Origin: Candidatus Defluviibacterium haderslevense
GTDB taxonomy: Bacteria > Bacteroidota > Bacteroidia > Chitinophagales > Saprospiraceae
Assembly: GCA_016712225.1 (NCBI GenBank)
Contig: JADJRL010000003.1
Span: 2,059,501-2,123,500, forward strand
DNA length: 64,000 nucleotides
Reading direction: 5' to 3'
The notes below the pieces were generated by a model. It made no database searches. It was not told where the DNA came from and worked only from the letters and a program-made list of their open reading frames with translations. Below are positions 35,074-45,002 of the stretch, one piece after another (positions within the stretch are counted from its first letter, which is position 1; each line of letters opens with the position of its first letter). Both the position numbers and the translations under genes were made by a program.

Positions 35074-36669
35074 TTATTTTTGATTCAAGATTTTTAATTT
35101 ATCCAATGCATCTTCATTTGTAGCATCCAGATCTATAATTTTTTCATAAAATGATTTACCTTGAACTAAATCATTTTGTTGAATGTAATAATAGGCTAAA
35201 TAATTATATGATTCTATTAAATTCTTTTTATTTTTTTCTTTATCGATAGATGCTATTTCAATGTATTTTTCATAGAATGGTTTAGATAAAAATTGAACAT
35301 TATCCGGGTCCAATGAATTGTTGCATCTGGCGCGCATTAACCATCCTTGGGCATAATTTGGTGTCAATTCAACAACTTTAGCAAAACTTGAATCAGCTCT
35401 GCTATAGTATCCTAAATAATATAAACAAAGGCCTAAATAATATTGATCTGTATTATTAAGTGCTTGTAAATTTTGTTTTTTAGTATACCACTCTAATGCT
35501 TTTTCATATTTATTGGAATCTTTTGAATCGTAGAAAGTTTTAGCAAGCATACCATAAATTTCAGATGATCTTGATGGTTCTATTTCTATTATTTTAGTGT
35601 AATTTTTTTCAGCTATATCCATCTTACCTAATTTAGCAGCTGCTTTAGCTAAATATTCATAATCTGATGAAAACGTTTTTCTAGTTGTGTCTTTAGCTAT
35701 TTCTGAAAATAATAAATTGCTTTGATCAAATGACTCTTGATATTTATTGAGTTCACCATAAGACCAGGCAAGCCATCTGTAGATCGTGTATTGATCGGGG
35801 TTTGAAGCAATAATTTGTTTTCCTTCTTCGATGGCACGTTCATAATCTTTAGCTTGAAAGCAAAGAAATTTTACCAAACGAACTTTAGCGCTAATATCAG
35901 AACCTGCAAGTGCAACGTATTTTTGTAATACCGGAATTACTTTAGTATAGTTTTTACTTTTAATATAAAGTTCGTAAAGATCTTTATAAGCAAGAGCGTA
36001 ATCAGGTGCAATAGCTATAGCTGACTCTAATTTTTCAGTAGCTAAGTCATACTTTTTACTTGAAGACCAGATTTTAGCCATTTTAACGTATGTTTCTGGT
36101 TCATTTTTATTTTTTTCAACAGCAGTTTCATATGCGGTCATTGCTGATCCAAAGTCTCCTTTTAATACCTGAGCATCTCCTAAATGGGCCCAATATTTAG
36201 CTATCTTAGGATCTAAATCTCTGGCTTTGGTTAATAAAGCTAAGGCTTCTTCTACATTTGGTTTTTTGGAATATAAATAAGCATCACCTACTAATGCTAT
36301 CAATGCGTGGTTTTTACTATTTCCCTTTAAGGCGCTGTCAAAGTTCTTTTTGGCTTCTAAAAACTTGCCATTATCTAAATCCAGTTTAGCTAATCCAACT
36401 CTGCATTCATCACAATTGGAACTAACGTTCAAACCAATGGAATAGGAGGTTCTGGCAGCATCATAATTCTCCAAAGCATAATGTACTTCTCCAATGTAAT
36501 AAGCGAATATTGGATTTTTTGGGTTCGTAGCATTTAGGGAAGTGAATGTATTTAAAGCAGCGGTGTAATTTTCATTTTCTAATTGTTTCAGACCTTCCTG
36601 AAGTGTCTGTCCTTGTAAAGTTTGGACAAGTACTAAAAGGAAAAAGATCAAATTATAATTTTTAAACAT
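35074..36669 (-). CDS. secreted/periplasmic TPR-repeat protein
   Basis: From Met at 36669 a 531-residue protein with a clean signal peptide (MFKNYNLIFFLLVLVQTLQG). Nearly the whole body is tetratricopeptide repeats of about 34 residues (for example AYYIGEVHYALENYDAARTS and AKYWAHLGDAQVLKGDFGSA), some 13-14 of them. Such proteins act as scaffolds in envelope complexes. The upstream in-frame Met at 36714 would add 15 residues in front of the signal peptide and is less likely. A -7-like box lies about 27 bp upstream of the chosen start. Confidence 0.85.
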   Translation of the reverse strand: MFKNYNLIFFLLVLVQTLQGQTLQEGLKQLENENYTAALNTFTSLNATNPKNPIFAYYIGEVHYALENYDAARTSYSIGLNVSSNCDECRVGLAKLDLDNGKFLEAKKNFDSALKGNSKNHALIALVGDAYLYSKKPNVEEALALLTKARDLDPKIAKYWAHLGDAQVLKGDFGSAMTAYETAVEKNKNEPETYVKMAKIWSSSKKYDLATEKLESAIAIAPDYALAYKDLYELYIKSKNYTKVIPVLQKYVALAGSDISAKVRLVKFLCFQAKDYERAIEEGKQIIASNPDQYTIYRWLAWSYGELNKYQESFDQSNLLFSEIAKDTTRKTFSSDYEYLAKAAAKLGKMDIAEKNYTKIIEIEPSRSSEIYGMLAKTFYDSKDSNKYEKALEWYTKKQNLQALNNTDQYYLGLCLYYLGYYSRADSSFAKVVELTPNYAQGWLMRARCNNSLDPDNVQFLSKPFYEKYIEIASIDKEKNKKNLIESYNYLAYYYIQQNDLVQGKSFYEKIIDLDATNEDALDKLKILNQK

Positions 36670-36695
36670 ATGATTCTGGTTTTTATTCAAGTGTG

Positions 36696-36703
36696 CAAAA
36701 ATA
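36696..36703 (-). promoter_or_regulatory. candidate -7 box for the TPR protein gene
   Basis: The minus-strand reading is TATTTTTG, matching TAnnTTTG, about 27 bp before the chosen start. It lies within the longer reading frame that begins at 36714, which supports the shorter start. A -33 element is not clear. Confidence 0.4.
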
Positions 36704-36819
36704 GTCCTTTTCATGATTAAACGAATTTTGAAATGTTAATTTTAGAAGAAATCTAGTTCTTTGACATATTTTTAGTCAAAACCATTTAAAATTTTAAGTT
36801 AATTTTATATTAAAGCTTT

Positions 36820-37749
36820 CTATTTTACCACTTTATAGCTTTCCTGTTTAAATTCGATGAGCCTTTCTGTTTGAAATTTGGGTAATAAACCAGCCTTTAG
36901 AATAATTTTCTGTCCGATATCACTCGTAATAAATGAAGCAAAACCCAGGCCAAGATCACTTTTACCGGTTCTACTTATGAACACCAGGTCTCTGGTAAAA
37001 GGATATTTATGATCTTGAAGATTGTATTGATATGGTGCTATGTAGCCAAATTGTATCGAGTCTTTAGGTCTGGAAAGATGAAGCAATCGAATATCGTTTA
37101 AGTTTTTCTGAGCTATTGGATTATCAGAATCACTGATAGCGCTCCAATCAATAATGCCCATGGTATTGGGATGAGATTTAACGTATGATATGACCTCATT
37201 TTTGGAAGGCAGCGTAAAAAAATGTGATGGTAAGGAATTGATGCCAGATCGATTAAGTATTTCAAGAACTATACCTGAATTAGCATCCTCAATAATAATA
37301 GATTGAAAAGGTGAATCAGATTGTGGTTTTGATGAAAACAATTCAACAGCTTTTTCAAAGCTTAAGGTGCTATCCACATTTTGAAGATTGGTTATGAATG
37401 CAATGGCACTTGTCGCAAAATGATATTGCTTAGGGTGAATACCTTGTTGGTCTAAGTAACTTAACTCTTTTTCATTTAGAAATCTTGATGCAATGATAAC
37501 TTCTACGGAATCAGTAATAAAAGATTTAAATATATTAAATTCATGGTTGAAATTCAGATCTACATGAGCATAAGGATATTGTCGTTCGAAAATATTTTCT
37601 TCCTGTTTAATGATGTCCTCAAGATTATTATCGCAGAGTACTGTAATTTGACCAAGTGTTGGAGAGCTTTCAGTAATTTTATTTTTTTTACATTGTGAAA
37701 ACGTGTAAATCATAAAAATAAAACTAACGACCTGGAGACCTTTTTTCAT
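36820..37749 (-). CDS. PstS-like phosphate/solute-binding lipoprotein
   Basis: A 309-residue protein with a lipoprotein signal (VVSFIFMIYTFSQC, Cys about residue 21, then KKNK). The body follows the type 2 periplasmic binding/PstS-like fold: an early 'ITVLCDNNLEDII' strand, a 'VEVIIASRFLNEKE' segment, FATSAIAFITN, EDANSGIVLEIL and PFTRDLVFISRTG, ending with GFASFITSDIGQKIILKAGLLP, typical of PstS-like proteins. No pstCAB genes are adjacent, so the ligand and transporter are unknown. Confidence 0.82.
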   Translation of the reverse strand: MKKGLQVVSFIFMIYTFSQCKKNKITESSPTLGQITVLCDNNLEDIIKQEENIFERQYPYAHVDLNFNHEFNIFKSFITDSVEVIIASRFLNEKELSYLDQQGIHPKQYHFATSAIAFITNLQNVDSTLSFEKAVELFSSKPQSDSPFQSIIIEDANSGIVLEILNRSGINSLPSHFFTLPSKNEVISYVKSHPNTMGIIDWSAISDSDNPIAQKNLNDIRLLHLSRPKDSIQFGYIAPYQYNLQDHKYPFTRDLVFISRTGKSDLGLGFASFITSDIGQKIILKAGLLPKFQTERLIEFKQESYKVVK

Positions 37750-38306
37750 ATTAATACTATTTGAGTATGTAGTGATTACACAGGAGTAAAATTAATTTAA
37801 TTTTCACAATTTCTAGATTATTAAAAGCATCTATTCTGATCATTAATTAAACGTTTTGTTTTTGTATTTATTTATGCCAAACGTGAAAAATTTCATTAAA
37901 ACATTATAAGTTGACTTTTTGTGACGCAATTTATCCTTCTTCAATTGGCTAGTATTAACAAATCAATATTATGAAAAGTTAATGATAATGCTGTATTTTC
38001 GCACTTACAATAGAAGTTTTTAGATTCGATTTCAGTGAACCATAGATCCAATAAAAGTAAAAAGTATCCATTAACTTCGAATTGATATAAAAGTGTAGCG
38101 TATTTGTAACCATTTAGATCAAAAAAAGAACCGTTTGTTTTTGTCATCATTTATGCATAATCACGTAAAATTGAAAACAAAAATACCATATATTTACTTT
38201 AGGTGTCGGATATTATCTGTCGTAATAAATATAGACCTCTAAAGTTGTTTTGGACTAGAGCGTTACGAATAAATAATCTTTTAATGTAATATGACTTATT
38301 ATCATA
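37750..38306. other. non-coding spacer between divergent genes
   Basis: A 557-bp AT-rich gap between the PstS-like gene (-) and the first glycosyltransferase (+). A minus-strand frame at 37941-38150 shows no family signature and is probably chance. Promoters of both neighbours should be here; I could not single out a convincing box. Confidence 0.45.
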
Positions 38307-39359
38307 ATGAAAAAAATTGGAATTGACATTTATAAAATAAAAGACTTATATACAGGATTAGGACAATTTAGTTTACATTTTAAAAATGAAATCCGTAAGT
38401 ATGAAAATGAGGACTTTGAATTTCATTATTTTGCACCTAAACTTTATTGTAAGGAACATCCTGATGAACAACGTTTAATTTCAGAACACTTTAAATATAG
38501 ATATTTTCAAAATTGGTGTCCGGTTTTTGATCTTTGGCATAGTTTGCATCAATTTCCATCGCATCTTCCCAATCCAAAATCACCATTAATATTAACAATT
38601 CATGATTTGAATTTCTTAATAGAAAAGTCACCAACTAAGGCAAAAGCCTACTTAAAAAAACTTCAGAATAATGTGGATCGCGCAACCGTAATCACAACCA
38701 TTTCCGATTATACTAAGACAATGGTTGAGGATCATTTACAACTCAAGGGTAAAAAAGTATCAACCATCCATAATGGGGTATATCATTTTATTCCAACTGA
38801 TTCGGTTAAACCTGAATTTATAAGCGGAGATTTTTTTTTCGGATTGAGTGTATTTAAGGAAAAAAAGAATTTTCATACTTTAATTCCTATGATGAAGTAT
38901 TTTGAAAAGTTTCAACTCATTTTGGCAGGTAATCATGATACTGAATATGGTAGAATTATCATGGATTTAATTAAAAGTGAACATCTTGAATCCAGAGTTA
39001 TATTACCCGGAAAAATTTCTGATCAACAAAAACGTTGGCTTTATGACAACTGCACTGCATTTATGTTTCCATCATTAGCAGAAGGATTTGGCAATCCGCC
39101 TATTGAAGCTATGCAGCATGGCAAACCTGTATTTTTAAGTAATGCTTGTAGCTTGCCGGAAATTGGCGGATCGGCTGCGTATTATTTTGAACATTTTGAT
39201 ACCTCATATATGGTTGAAAAAGTAAAGTTATCACTGGAGCATTATAACAACCATTTAGAAATGAATATTGAAACTATAAAAAAGCACGCAAGCCAATTTA
39301 GTTGGGATAACTCTATATGCAAATATCTTCAAATATATAGAGATACATTGAACGTGTAA
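38307..39359 (+). CDS. GT4-family glycosyltransferase
   Basis: A 350-residue GT-B enzyme. The N-terminal domain has TGLGQFSLHF near residue 19 and the acceptor-type LILTIHDLNFL; the C-terminal donor domain has FFGLSVFKEKKNFHTLI, VILPGKISDQQK and the EX7E motif EGFGNPPIEAMQHGKPV. It transfers a nucleotide-sugar residue, probably in surface polysaccharide or glycan assembly. It is followed 33 bp later by a second glycosyltransferase of the same family. Confidence 0.9.
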   Translation: MKKIGIDIYKIKDLYTGLGQFSLHFKNEIRKYENEDFEFHYFAPKLYCKEHPDEQRLISEHFKYRYFQNWCPVFDLWHSLHQFPSHLPNPKSPLILTIHDLNFLIEKSPTKAKAYLKKLQNNVDRATVITTISDYTKTMVEDHLQLKGKKVSTIHNGVYHFIPTDSVKPEFISGDFFFGLSVFKEKKNFHTLIPMMKYFEKFQLILAGNHDTEYGRIIMDLIKSEHLESRVILPGKISDQQKRWLYDNCTAFMFPSLAEGFGNPPIEAMQHGKPVFLSNACSLPEIGGSAAYYFEHFDTSYMVEKVKLSLEHYNNHLEMNIETIKKHASQFSWDNSICKYLQIYRDTLNV

Positions 39360-39392
39360 ATATGATTATTTCAAAATAAAAAACATTATACA

Positions 39393-40502
39393 TTGAACAT
39401 ATATTACGAAGCCAAAAGAATATATAATAACAGAACGGGTCTTGGCAATTATAGTCGATGGTTGGTTTCAAATTATAGTAATTGTTATCCTGAAGATAAG
39501 TTAATTTTGTTGCGCCCAAAGGGTAATGGGAAGAAGTCTGAAGTTCCTTTTTCGGATGCTGAATATCAGATCCAATCTTACTCAAATTTTCTAAGGTATC
39601 AACGGAGTTTCAATTTATATAAACTTGTTTCGGAACACAGTGTTTTTCATGGCTTAAGCAATGAATTGCCCATATTGAATACTTCCAAATCAATTCGTAA
39701 AATTGTTACCATTCACGATGTTATTTTTAAAGTAAGACCTGACGATTATGCAATGATGGATCGAATGATTTATGATTTCAAAACAAAAAAGGCGATTAAA
39801 AATGCCCATCATATTGTGGCTATTAGTCAAAAGACAAAAGAAGATTTAATGGTGTATTACGGATGTGATCCAGACCATATCGGTGTTATATACCAAAATT
39901 GTGATCTCTTATTTTATGAAAGATGTACGATTGAATTCAGGTCTGCTATTCAATTGAAATATGGATTGCCGGTTGATTATTGGATTAGTGTTGGTAGTTT
40001 TAATGCAAGGAAAAATCAACTTAATTTAGTTTTGGCAATGAATCAAATTCCTGAGCATCAGCGAACACCTATATTATTTGTTGGTGAAGGAAATACTAAG
40101 AATAAGATCATAAAGTATATTCAAGAGTATAAGCTGGAAAAATGGTTTCAATTTGTCAAAGTGGAATCAAACCTGGAATTAGCGGCATTATATCAGGGTG
40201 CTGTAGGTTTAATTTATCCCAGTTTGTATGAAGGATTTGGAATACCAGCTATAGAAGCATTGGCGTCTGGTATACCTGTAATTGGGCATAAGGGATCAGC
40301 AGTTGAAGAAGCTGGTGGGCTTGCTGGGGTATTTATCGATATGGTGGATGCTGAAGAATTAGCTTATACCTTAATACAATTACCATCTGATTCTAACCGA
40401 TTGGAACAGTTAAAAAGTAATGCAAAAATTCAATTGGCTAAATTTGAAAATAAACATTTGATGGGTCTACAACATGATGTTTATAAAAAACTAAATTCAT
40501 GA
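39393..40502 (+). CDS. GT4-family glycosyltransferase with TTG start
   Basis: A 369-residue protein similar in layout to its neighbour. The N-terminal YYEAKRIYNNRTGLGNYSRW loop is typical of GT4 enzymes and begins at a TTG codon. The frame upstream holds a stop (39363-39365) and no ATG, so TTG is the best start. The donor domain has VGSFNARKNQLNLVLAM and EGFGIPAIEALASGIPVIG. It probably acts in the same glycan pathway as the preceding gene. Confidence 0.88.
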   Translation: MNIYYEAKRIYNNRTGLGNYSRWLVSNYSNCYPEDKLILLRPKGNGKKSEVPFSDAEYQIQSYSNFLRYQRSFNLYKLVSEHSVFHGLSNELPILNTSKSIRKIVTIHDVIFKVRPDDYAMMDRMIYDFKTKKAIKNAHHIVAISQKTKEDLMVYYGCDPDHIGVIYQNCDLLFYERCTIEFRSAIQLKYGLPVDYWISVGSFNARKNQLNLVLAMNQIPEHQRTPILFVGEGNTKNKIIKYIQEYKLEKWFQFVKVESNLELAALYQGAVGLIYPSLYEGFGIPAIEALASGIPVIGHKGSAVEEAGGLAGVFIDMVDAEELAYTLIQLPSDSNRLEQLKSNAKIQLAKFENKHLMGLQHDVYKKLNS

Positions 40503-40574
40503 TTGGTTACCAACCTTAATTAAGCTTTTATTAAACTTTTTGAATTTTTTAAAGAAAAAACAGCAATATAAAAA

Positions 40575-41042
40575 TTAAAAAACGAGGCCAATTTTCTCAA
40601 GAGATTTTCTAAACCTTTTATTTGTAATCGATTTGCTAACTTTTTTCACAAGGATAACATTTACTGAATCTTTTTTCTTTAAAATATTAGATAACTCTGT
40701 AATTTGTTCGTCTTTGTCATAGATTTCGGCTAATGCACGTTGTAGAACTTCAGCATTGGTTTTAGTAGACCCTGATAGTTCACCGATACGGCTTGTTAAA
40801 TTGGTATTATTCGATTCTGCAAATTTAATATGTGCCTCTAAATCTTTAATTTTCGAAGTATTAAATTCATTCAAAGCATTACATTTATCCAGTTGTTCAC
40901 TCAAACTGGTATTTATATCGTTTTTTTCTTTAAGCGCAGCATTAACATCAGAATATTGAAGGATCAAGGCTTTGTGTTTTTTCATAGGAACACAAGCTGT
41001 AATCGTAAACATTAAGACTAAAATTGGGATTGAATTTTTCAT
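40575..41042 (-). CDS. coiled-coil lipoprotein
   Basis: A 155-residue protein with a lipoprotein signal (ILVLMFTITAC, Cys about residue 17). Residues about 30-125 are charged and heptad-like (LKEKNDINTSLSEQLDKC and KDLEAHIKFAESNN), predicting a long coiled coil. The basic C-terminus is RFRKSLEKIGLVF. It may tether or span between envelope layers. Convergent with the glycosyltransferase pair; function unknown. Confidence 0.75.
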   Translation of the reverse strand: MKNSIPILVLMFTITACVPMKKHKALILQYSDVNAALKEKNDINTSLSEQLDKCNALNEFNTSKIKDLEAHIKFAESNNTNLTSRIGELSGSTKTNAEVLQRALAEIYDKDEQITELSNILKKKDSVNVILVKKVSKSITNKRFRKSLEKIGLVF

Positions 41043-41198
41043 GTGGTTTATAGATTCGAAAAAATAAAATGAAACATATTATAAGAAATGGACATAAAAG
41101 GATTAAAATCCGAAACAAATATAACTATTTTTATTAAAAAGCAATTTTTTTGATAAAAGCTTCCAATTTATATTGAAATTTGTACCAAAAGGATACAC

Positions 41199-41966
41199 AT
41201 GTCATTAATCAAGACTTTTACCTGTCCACATTGTGGATATGAGGATAGTGGTAAATATTGTAGTAAATGTGGTTACAAATTGGAAAAAAAGCGACTTACA
41301 GTTTCCAATTTATTTGCTGCTACGGTTGATTTTTTTTATAATTTGGAAATTAAAAAATTTATTTTTACTTGTAAAAGTTTAACCTTCCGACCCATTCCAT
41401 TTATTAATAGTTTTATTAACGGAGAGCGGCGCAATTGTTATCCCCCTATAAAATTTATGTTATTGAATGCAGGAATCAATTTGTTTGTTTATAATATGTT
41501 TAAAATAGACAAAATTGACCTTGATCAAGAAGACAGTGCGCTAGAATTGATGGATAGCCTGCCGCAAAGTGATGTTATGTTCAATAATATTGTGGATAAT
41601 TATGGTCAGTTTTTAACCATTTTTATGATTCCCCTTTTTGTTCTTGCAAGTATGGTTGTTCATAAAAAATCATCGTATAATGCACCGGAAAGAGCAACAG
41701 CCATTATGTATTTATTTGGTCAATTTGTGTTGGTTCAAATTTTCTTAAATCTGATTGGTGGAATATTTAATCCATTTTTAATATTCAGATCTTATATCAG
41801 TGCAGGTTTGGGTATATTCATAGTTGTTTTATTGAATCTGAAATTTTTCAAAGAAAATTTAGTGAATACTATTTGGAAGTCTATTGCGATTATTCTATTT
41901 GTTTTTGGGGGTATGGTTGGCTTATTATATGTGATCAATATAATACTGCAATATTATTTTGATTAA
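41199..41966 (+). CDS. DUF3667-like zinc-ribbon membrane protein
   Basis: A 255-residue protein. An N-terminal zinc ribbon (CPHCGY...YCSKCGYK, about residues 9-26) is followed by the DUF3667-type linker RLTVSNLFAATVDFFYNLE. Four to five hydrophobic segments (about 85-105, 140-160, 178-200, 205-225 and 230-252) follow. Zinc-ribbon-plus-membrane proteins of this kind are frequent in Bacteroidota and lack a defined role. Confidence 0.8.
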   Translation: MSLIKTFTCPHCGYEDSGKYCSKCGYKLEKKRLTVSNLFAATVDFFYNLEIKKFIFTCKSLTFRPIPFINSFINGERRNCYPPIKFMLLNAGINLFVYNMFKIDKIDLDQEDSALELMDSLPQSDVMFNNIVDNYGQFLTIFMIPLFVLASMVVHKKSSYNAPERATAIMYLFGQFVLVQIFLNLIGGIFNPFLIFRSYISAGLGIFIVVLLNLKFFKENLVNTIWKSIAIILFVFGGMVGLLYVINIILQYYFD

Positions 41967-42156
41967 TTATATAATTCCGTAATCTAAGATCTAGATTAAA
42001 ATTCAAATATTGTTTATTGAACAATTAAGAATTGATGAGATTATTGCATTAGTATAATCCTGTATATTGAGTTAGGATAGCTTTAATACAAAAATTAGAT
42101 ACAACCTTATCAGTACTAGTATTAAGTAGTATTAAGTCTACTAATATTATTTATTA

Positions 42157-44292
42157 TTAATGCCCTATTTCATTTTCTTTATTCTGTTCTTGGTATTCGT
42201 GAAGCAGTTTTTGTTGAATATCAGGAGAAACCGGTGAATATTCATTCATCCGCATTGAAAATTTAGCTTTACCCTGAGTTAATGATCTTAAGGTTGAAGA
42301 ATAATTATGCATTTCTGAAAGTGGAACGCGAGCTTTTATTTTTTGATAATGGCCGTCGGAATCCATACCCATAATAATGGCCCTTCGTGTTTGTAAATCA
42401 CTCATGATATCACCCATAACATCATCTAAACATAGAATTTCTAAATCATATACGGGCTCCATGATTTGAGCAGCAGCATGTTGAAAAGATTCTTTAAAAG
42501 CCATAGTTCCTGCTATTTGGAAAGCCATATCATTGCTATCTACGGGATGCATTTTACCATCGAACACAGAAACCCTTATATTCGTACAATAAGATCCTGT
42601 TAATGGTCCTTCAATCATTTTGTGCATGATCCCTTTCTTGATTGCTGTAGCGAATTTGGTATCTATAGAACCACCAACGATACACCAATAGAATGCAAAC
42701 TTGCCACCCCAATCTAAATTTTCGATTTCTTTATTGCGGACATTTAAGCCTGCCGGATCGCTCATGCCATCAAAATACGGCTCCACACGCATATGGACTT
42801 CTGCAAATTGGCCAGAGCCTCCGGATTGTTTTTTATGCCGATAGGAAGTATCAGAAGATTTAGTAATGGTTTCGAGGTAAGGTATTTTGGGTTTAATATA
42901 ATCCATGACCAAGCCATTGAGTTTTTCGATGCGATATTTTAAGATATCGAGATGCATCTGACCCTGACCATGAATAATATTTTGTTTTAATCTCATGGAT
43001 TGTTCAAGAATTAGTGTAGGATCTTCTTCCTGAATATCGTGGATGGCTTTTATTAATTTTTCAAGATCGTTTTTATTTTCTGCATGTATAGCTGCTCTGA
43101 TTCTTGGTTCAGGAAATGGGATAGGTTCGATATCTACTTCATGACCTTTGGTGCATAAAGTATTATTGGTATGGCTATCCTTAAGTTTTACGACTGCACC
43201 GATATCTCCAGCGCACAATTCATTTACCGATTCTCTTATTTTTCCATTGGTAACGAAAAGTTGATTAATTCTTTCATGAGATCTATTGGCTGAATTGATT
43301 AATTCATCACCCGACTTAATTTTTCCTGAATAAACCTTAAAATAGGATACTTTACCGACCTTAGGTTCTGTGAAGGTTTTATATATAAAAAGTGTGGTTG
43401 GTCCATTTGGATCTATGGCAAGCTCACCTTGTAAGGTTTTCGCAGAAGGTCTGTCTGCAGGAGATGGGCATACATCATTAATGAATCCCATAATTCGACC
43501 CGTACCCATGTTTTTTAAAGCTGAACAGCAGAACACAGGAAAGATTTGCTGTTTAGCAATTCCTTTTCTCAAGCCATCGGCTAATTCGGACTCTTCTAAT
43601 GTTCCGGTTTCAAAAAAATGTTCCATTAAGGTATCATCATTTTCAGCAGCGGCTTCCACAATTCTATTGTGCATTTCTTTAGCCCGACTTAATTCTGATG
43701 CTGGTATTTCTTTTTTAATGGGTTTTCCACCATCTGGACCAAATTCATACATGACCATTCTTAAAGCATCAATGATGGCATTGAAATTTTTTCCCTGATT
43801 GAGTGGATATTGGAAGGGGATTAATTTGGGTCCAAATCGAGCAATGGCTTGTTCCAAGGTTGTGTCAAAGTCCGCTTTTTCATGATCGCATTGATTGATG
43901 ATGAACATTCCCGGCAATTGAAACTTTTCTTTGTATTCCCAGATTAATTCAGTTCCAACTTCTACACCATGTGCAGCATTTAACAACATAATACCCAGAT
44001 CGGCTACTTTCATGGAAGAGAGGATTTCGCCGACAAAATCATCGGACCCGGGTGTATCTATAATATTGATTTTTGAGTCTTTCCAACTGACGTGCATTAA
44101 TTTACTAAAGAGACTTCCCTTGCGTTCTTGCTCTATATCACTAAAGTCTGATACCGTATTGGCACCATCTATTGTCCCGCGCCTTGAGATGGCTTTTGCT
44201 TCATACAGCATGGATTCGATGATGGTTGTCTTGCCACTATGAGAATGACCGAGAAGGACAACATTTCTGATTTGTTTGGGATCTAGGCTCAT
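42157..44292 (-). CDS. EF-G2-type elongation factor G paralog with altered GTPase motifs
   Basis: A 711-residue EF-G-like protein with all domains. P-loop GHSHSGKTT (15-23) is intact, but the G3 motif reads DTPGS (79-83): the catalytic His of DTPGH is Ser83 (codon 44044-44046). G4 reads NQCD (133-136) instead of NKxD. The phrases RRGT, NTVSDF and IEQER match the Bacteroidota EF-G2 paralog, which was reported in Bacteroides to support translation without GTPase activity. A canonical fusA should exist elsewhere. A role in energy-saving or starvation translation is inference by homology. Confidence 0.88.
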   Translation of the reverse strand: MSLDPKQIRNVVLLGHSHSGKTTIIESMLYEAKAISRRGTIDGANTVSDFSDIEQERKGSLFSKLMHVSWKDSKINIIDTPGSDDFVGEILSSMKVADLGIMLLNAAHGVEVGTELIWEYKEKFQLPGMFIINQCDHEKADFDTTLEQAIARFGPKLIPFQYPLNQGKNFNAIIDALRMVMYEFGPDGGKPIKKEIPASELSRAKEMHNRIVEAAAENDDTLMEHFFETGTLEESELADGLRKGIAKQQIFPVFCCSALKNMGTGRIMGFINDVCPSPADRPSAKTLQGELAIDPNGPTTLFIYKTFTEPKVGKVSYFKVYSGKIKSGDELINSANRSHERINQLFVTNGKIRESVNELCAGDIGAVVKLKDSHTNNTLCTKGHEVDIEPIPFPEPRIRAAIHAENKNDLEKLIKAIHDIQEEDPTLILEQSMRLKQNIIHGQGQMHLDILKYRIEKLNGLVMDYIKPKIPYLETITKSSDTSYRHKKQSGGSGQFAEVHMRVEPYFDGMSDPAGLNVRNKEIENLDWGGKFAFYWCIVGGSIDTKFATAIKKGIMHKMIEGPLTGSYCTNIRVSVFDGKMHPVDSNDMAFQIAGTMAFKESFQHAAAQIMEPVYDLEILCLDDVMGDIMSDLQTRRAIIMGMDSDGHYQKIKARVPLSEMHNYSSTLRSLTQGKAKFSMRMNEYSPVSPDIQQKLLHEYQEQNKENEIGH

Positions 44293-45002
44293 TTTTGGAT
44301 TCTATTTAATTGGTTAAAAATTGAATGCTTCAAGGTATGAAGAAACAATATATAAATAGAAAAATAAGTGGAACTATTTTTACAAAAATCAAATTTTCAG
44401 TATTGAATATAATATATCAATACTTTTTCAAAATTATTATTAATATTTTTATTTAAAATTTATAAATAACCAAATATTATTTTGAAATATTCAACTGTAC
44501 AAAGGAACTTATAAAAACTCTAAATTCAGAACTCTTTGCCTTACGCAGTCTAGAAAAGCGATTGAAAAATTATTTTGGTGGTTCAAGATTCTGCAATAAT
44601 ATTAATTTTCGTTTAATTAATAACTTTTTGTTCTTTTTTCATGAAAAAAAAGAACCAAAAATTCTAGCCTGCCTGACTAGCCACGCAGGCAGGGCTGTAA
44701 GGTCTAAGCCTAAAATGATTCCATGAAACCTAAATTCAAAAAACTCGCCAATTGCCTTGTTTCTTTTGAATGGCTTAACACTTACTCAGCTCGCACTCCA
44801 ATTCTTTTTATTATCATTCTGTTGAGCTCATACAGTTTTGAATTTTTAACGGTTTCATTCCATCATTTTTTAACGGCTTACCCCTTAAGGCCAGTCCAAA
44901 TTTCTATGACTACATATTATTATCTATTATTTCTCGAATTTAATTTGCTAACTTGCTCATTGTAAGATCATATTTTAATCAATTGAGCAATGAGATCTGA
45001 AT
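44293..45002. other. non-coding gap with dispersed-repeat-like element
   Basis: A 710-bp gap between EF-G2 (-) and a thioredoxin-like gene (-). The right half (about 44630-44910) looks like a Bacteroidota intergenic repeat element. The left part is AT-rich without recognisable sites. Confidence 0.5.
44630..44910. repeat. putative dispersed intergenic repeat with CCTGCCTG hairpin
   Basis: Begins near a TTCTTTTTTCATGAAAAAAA stretch and AGAACCAAAAA, contains the inverted repeat CCTGCCTG (about 44669) / CAGGCAGG (about 44687), and continues with AAACTCGCC, a CTCGCACTCC stretch and TTTTTAACGG phrases. I recall such text recurring between genes in many Bacteroidota genomes. A frame of 80 codons at 44723-44965 runs through it but is probably not coding. 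Copy number must be checked in the full genome. Confidence 0.45.

Noticed and set aside
37941..38150. Minus-strand frame of 69 codons between PstS-like and glycosyltransferase genes
   Set aside because: No motif, no promoter, AT-rich intergenic composition.
42118..42137. Tandem AGTATTAAGT repeat near the EF-G2 end
   Set aside because: Only two copies in AT-rich DNA; no evidence of function.
44723..44965. 80-codon plus-strand frame
   Set aside because: It lies in a likely non-coding repeat element and has no protein family features.
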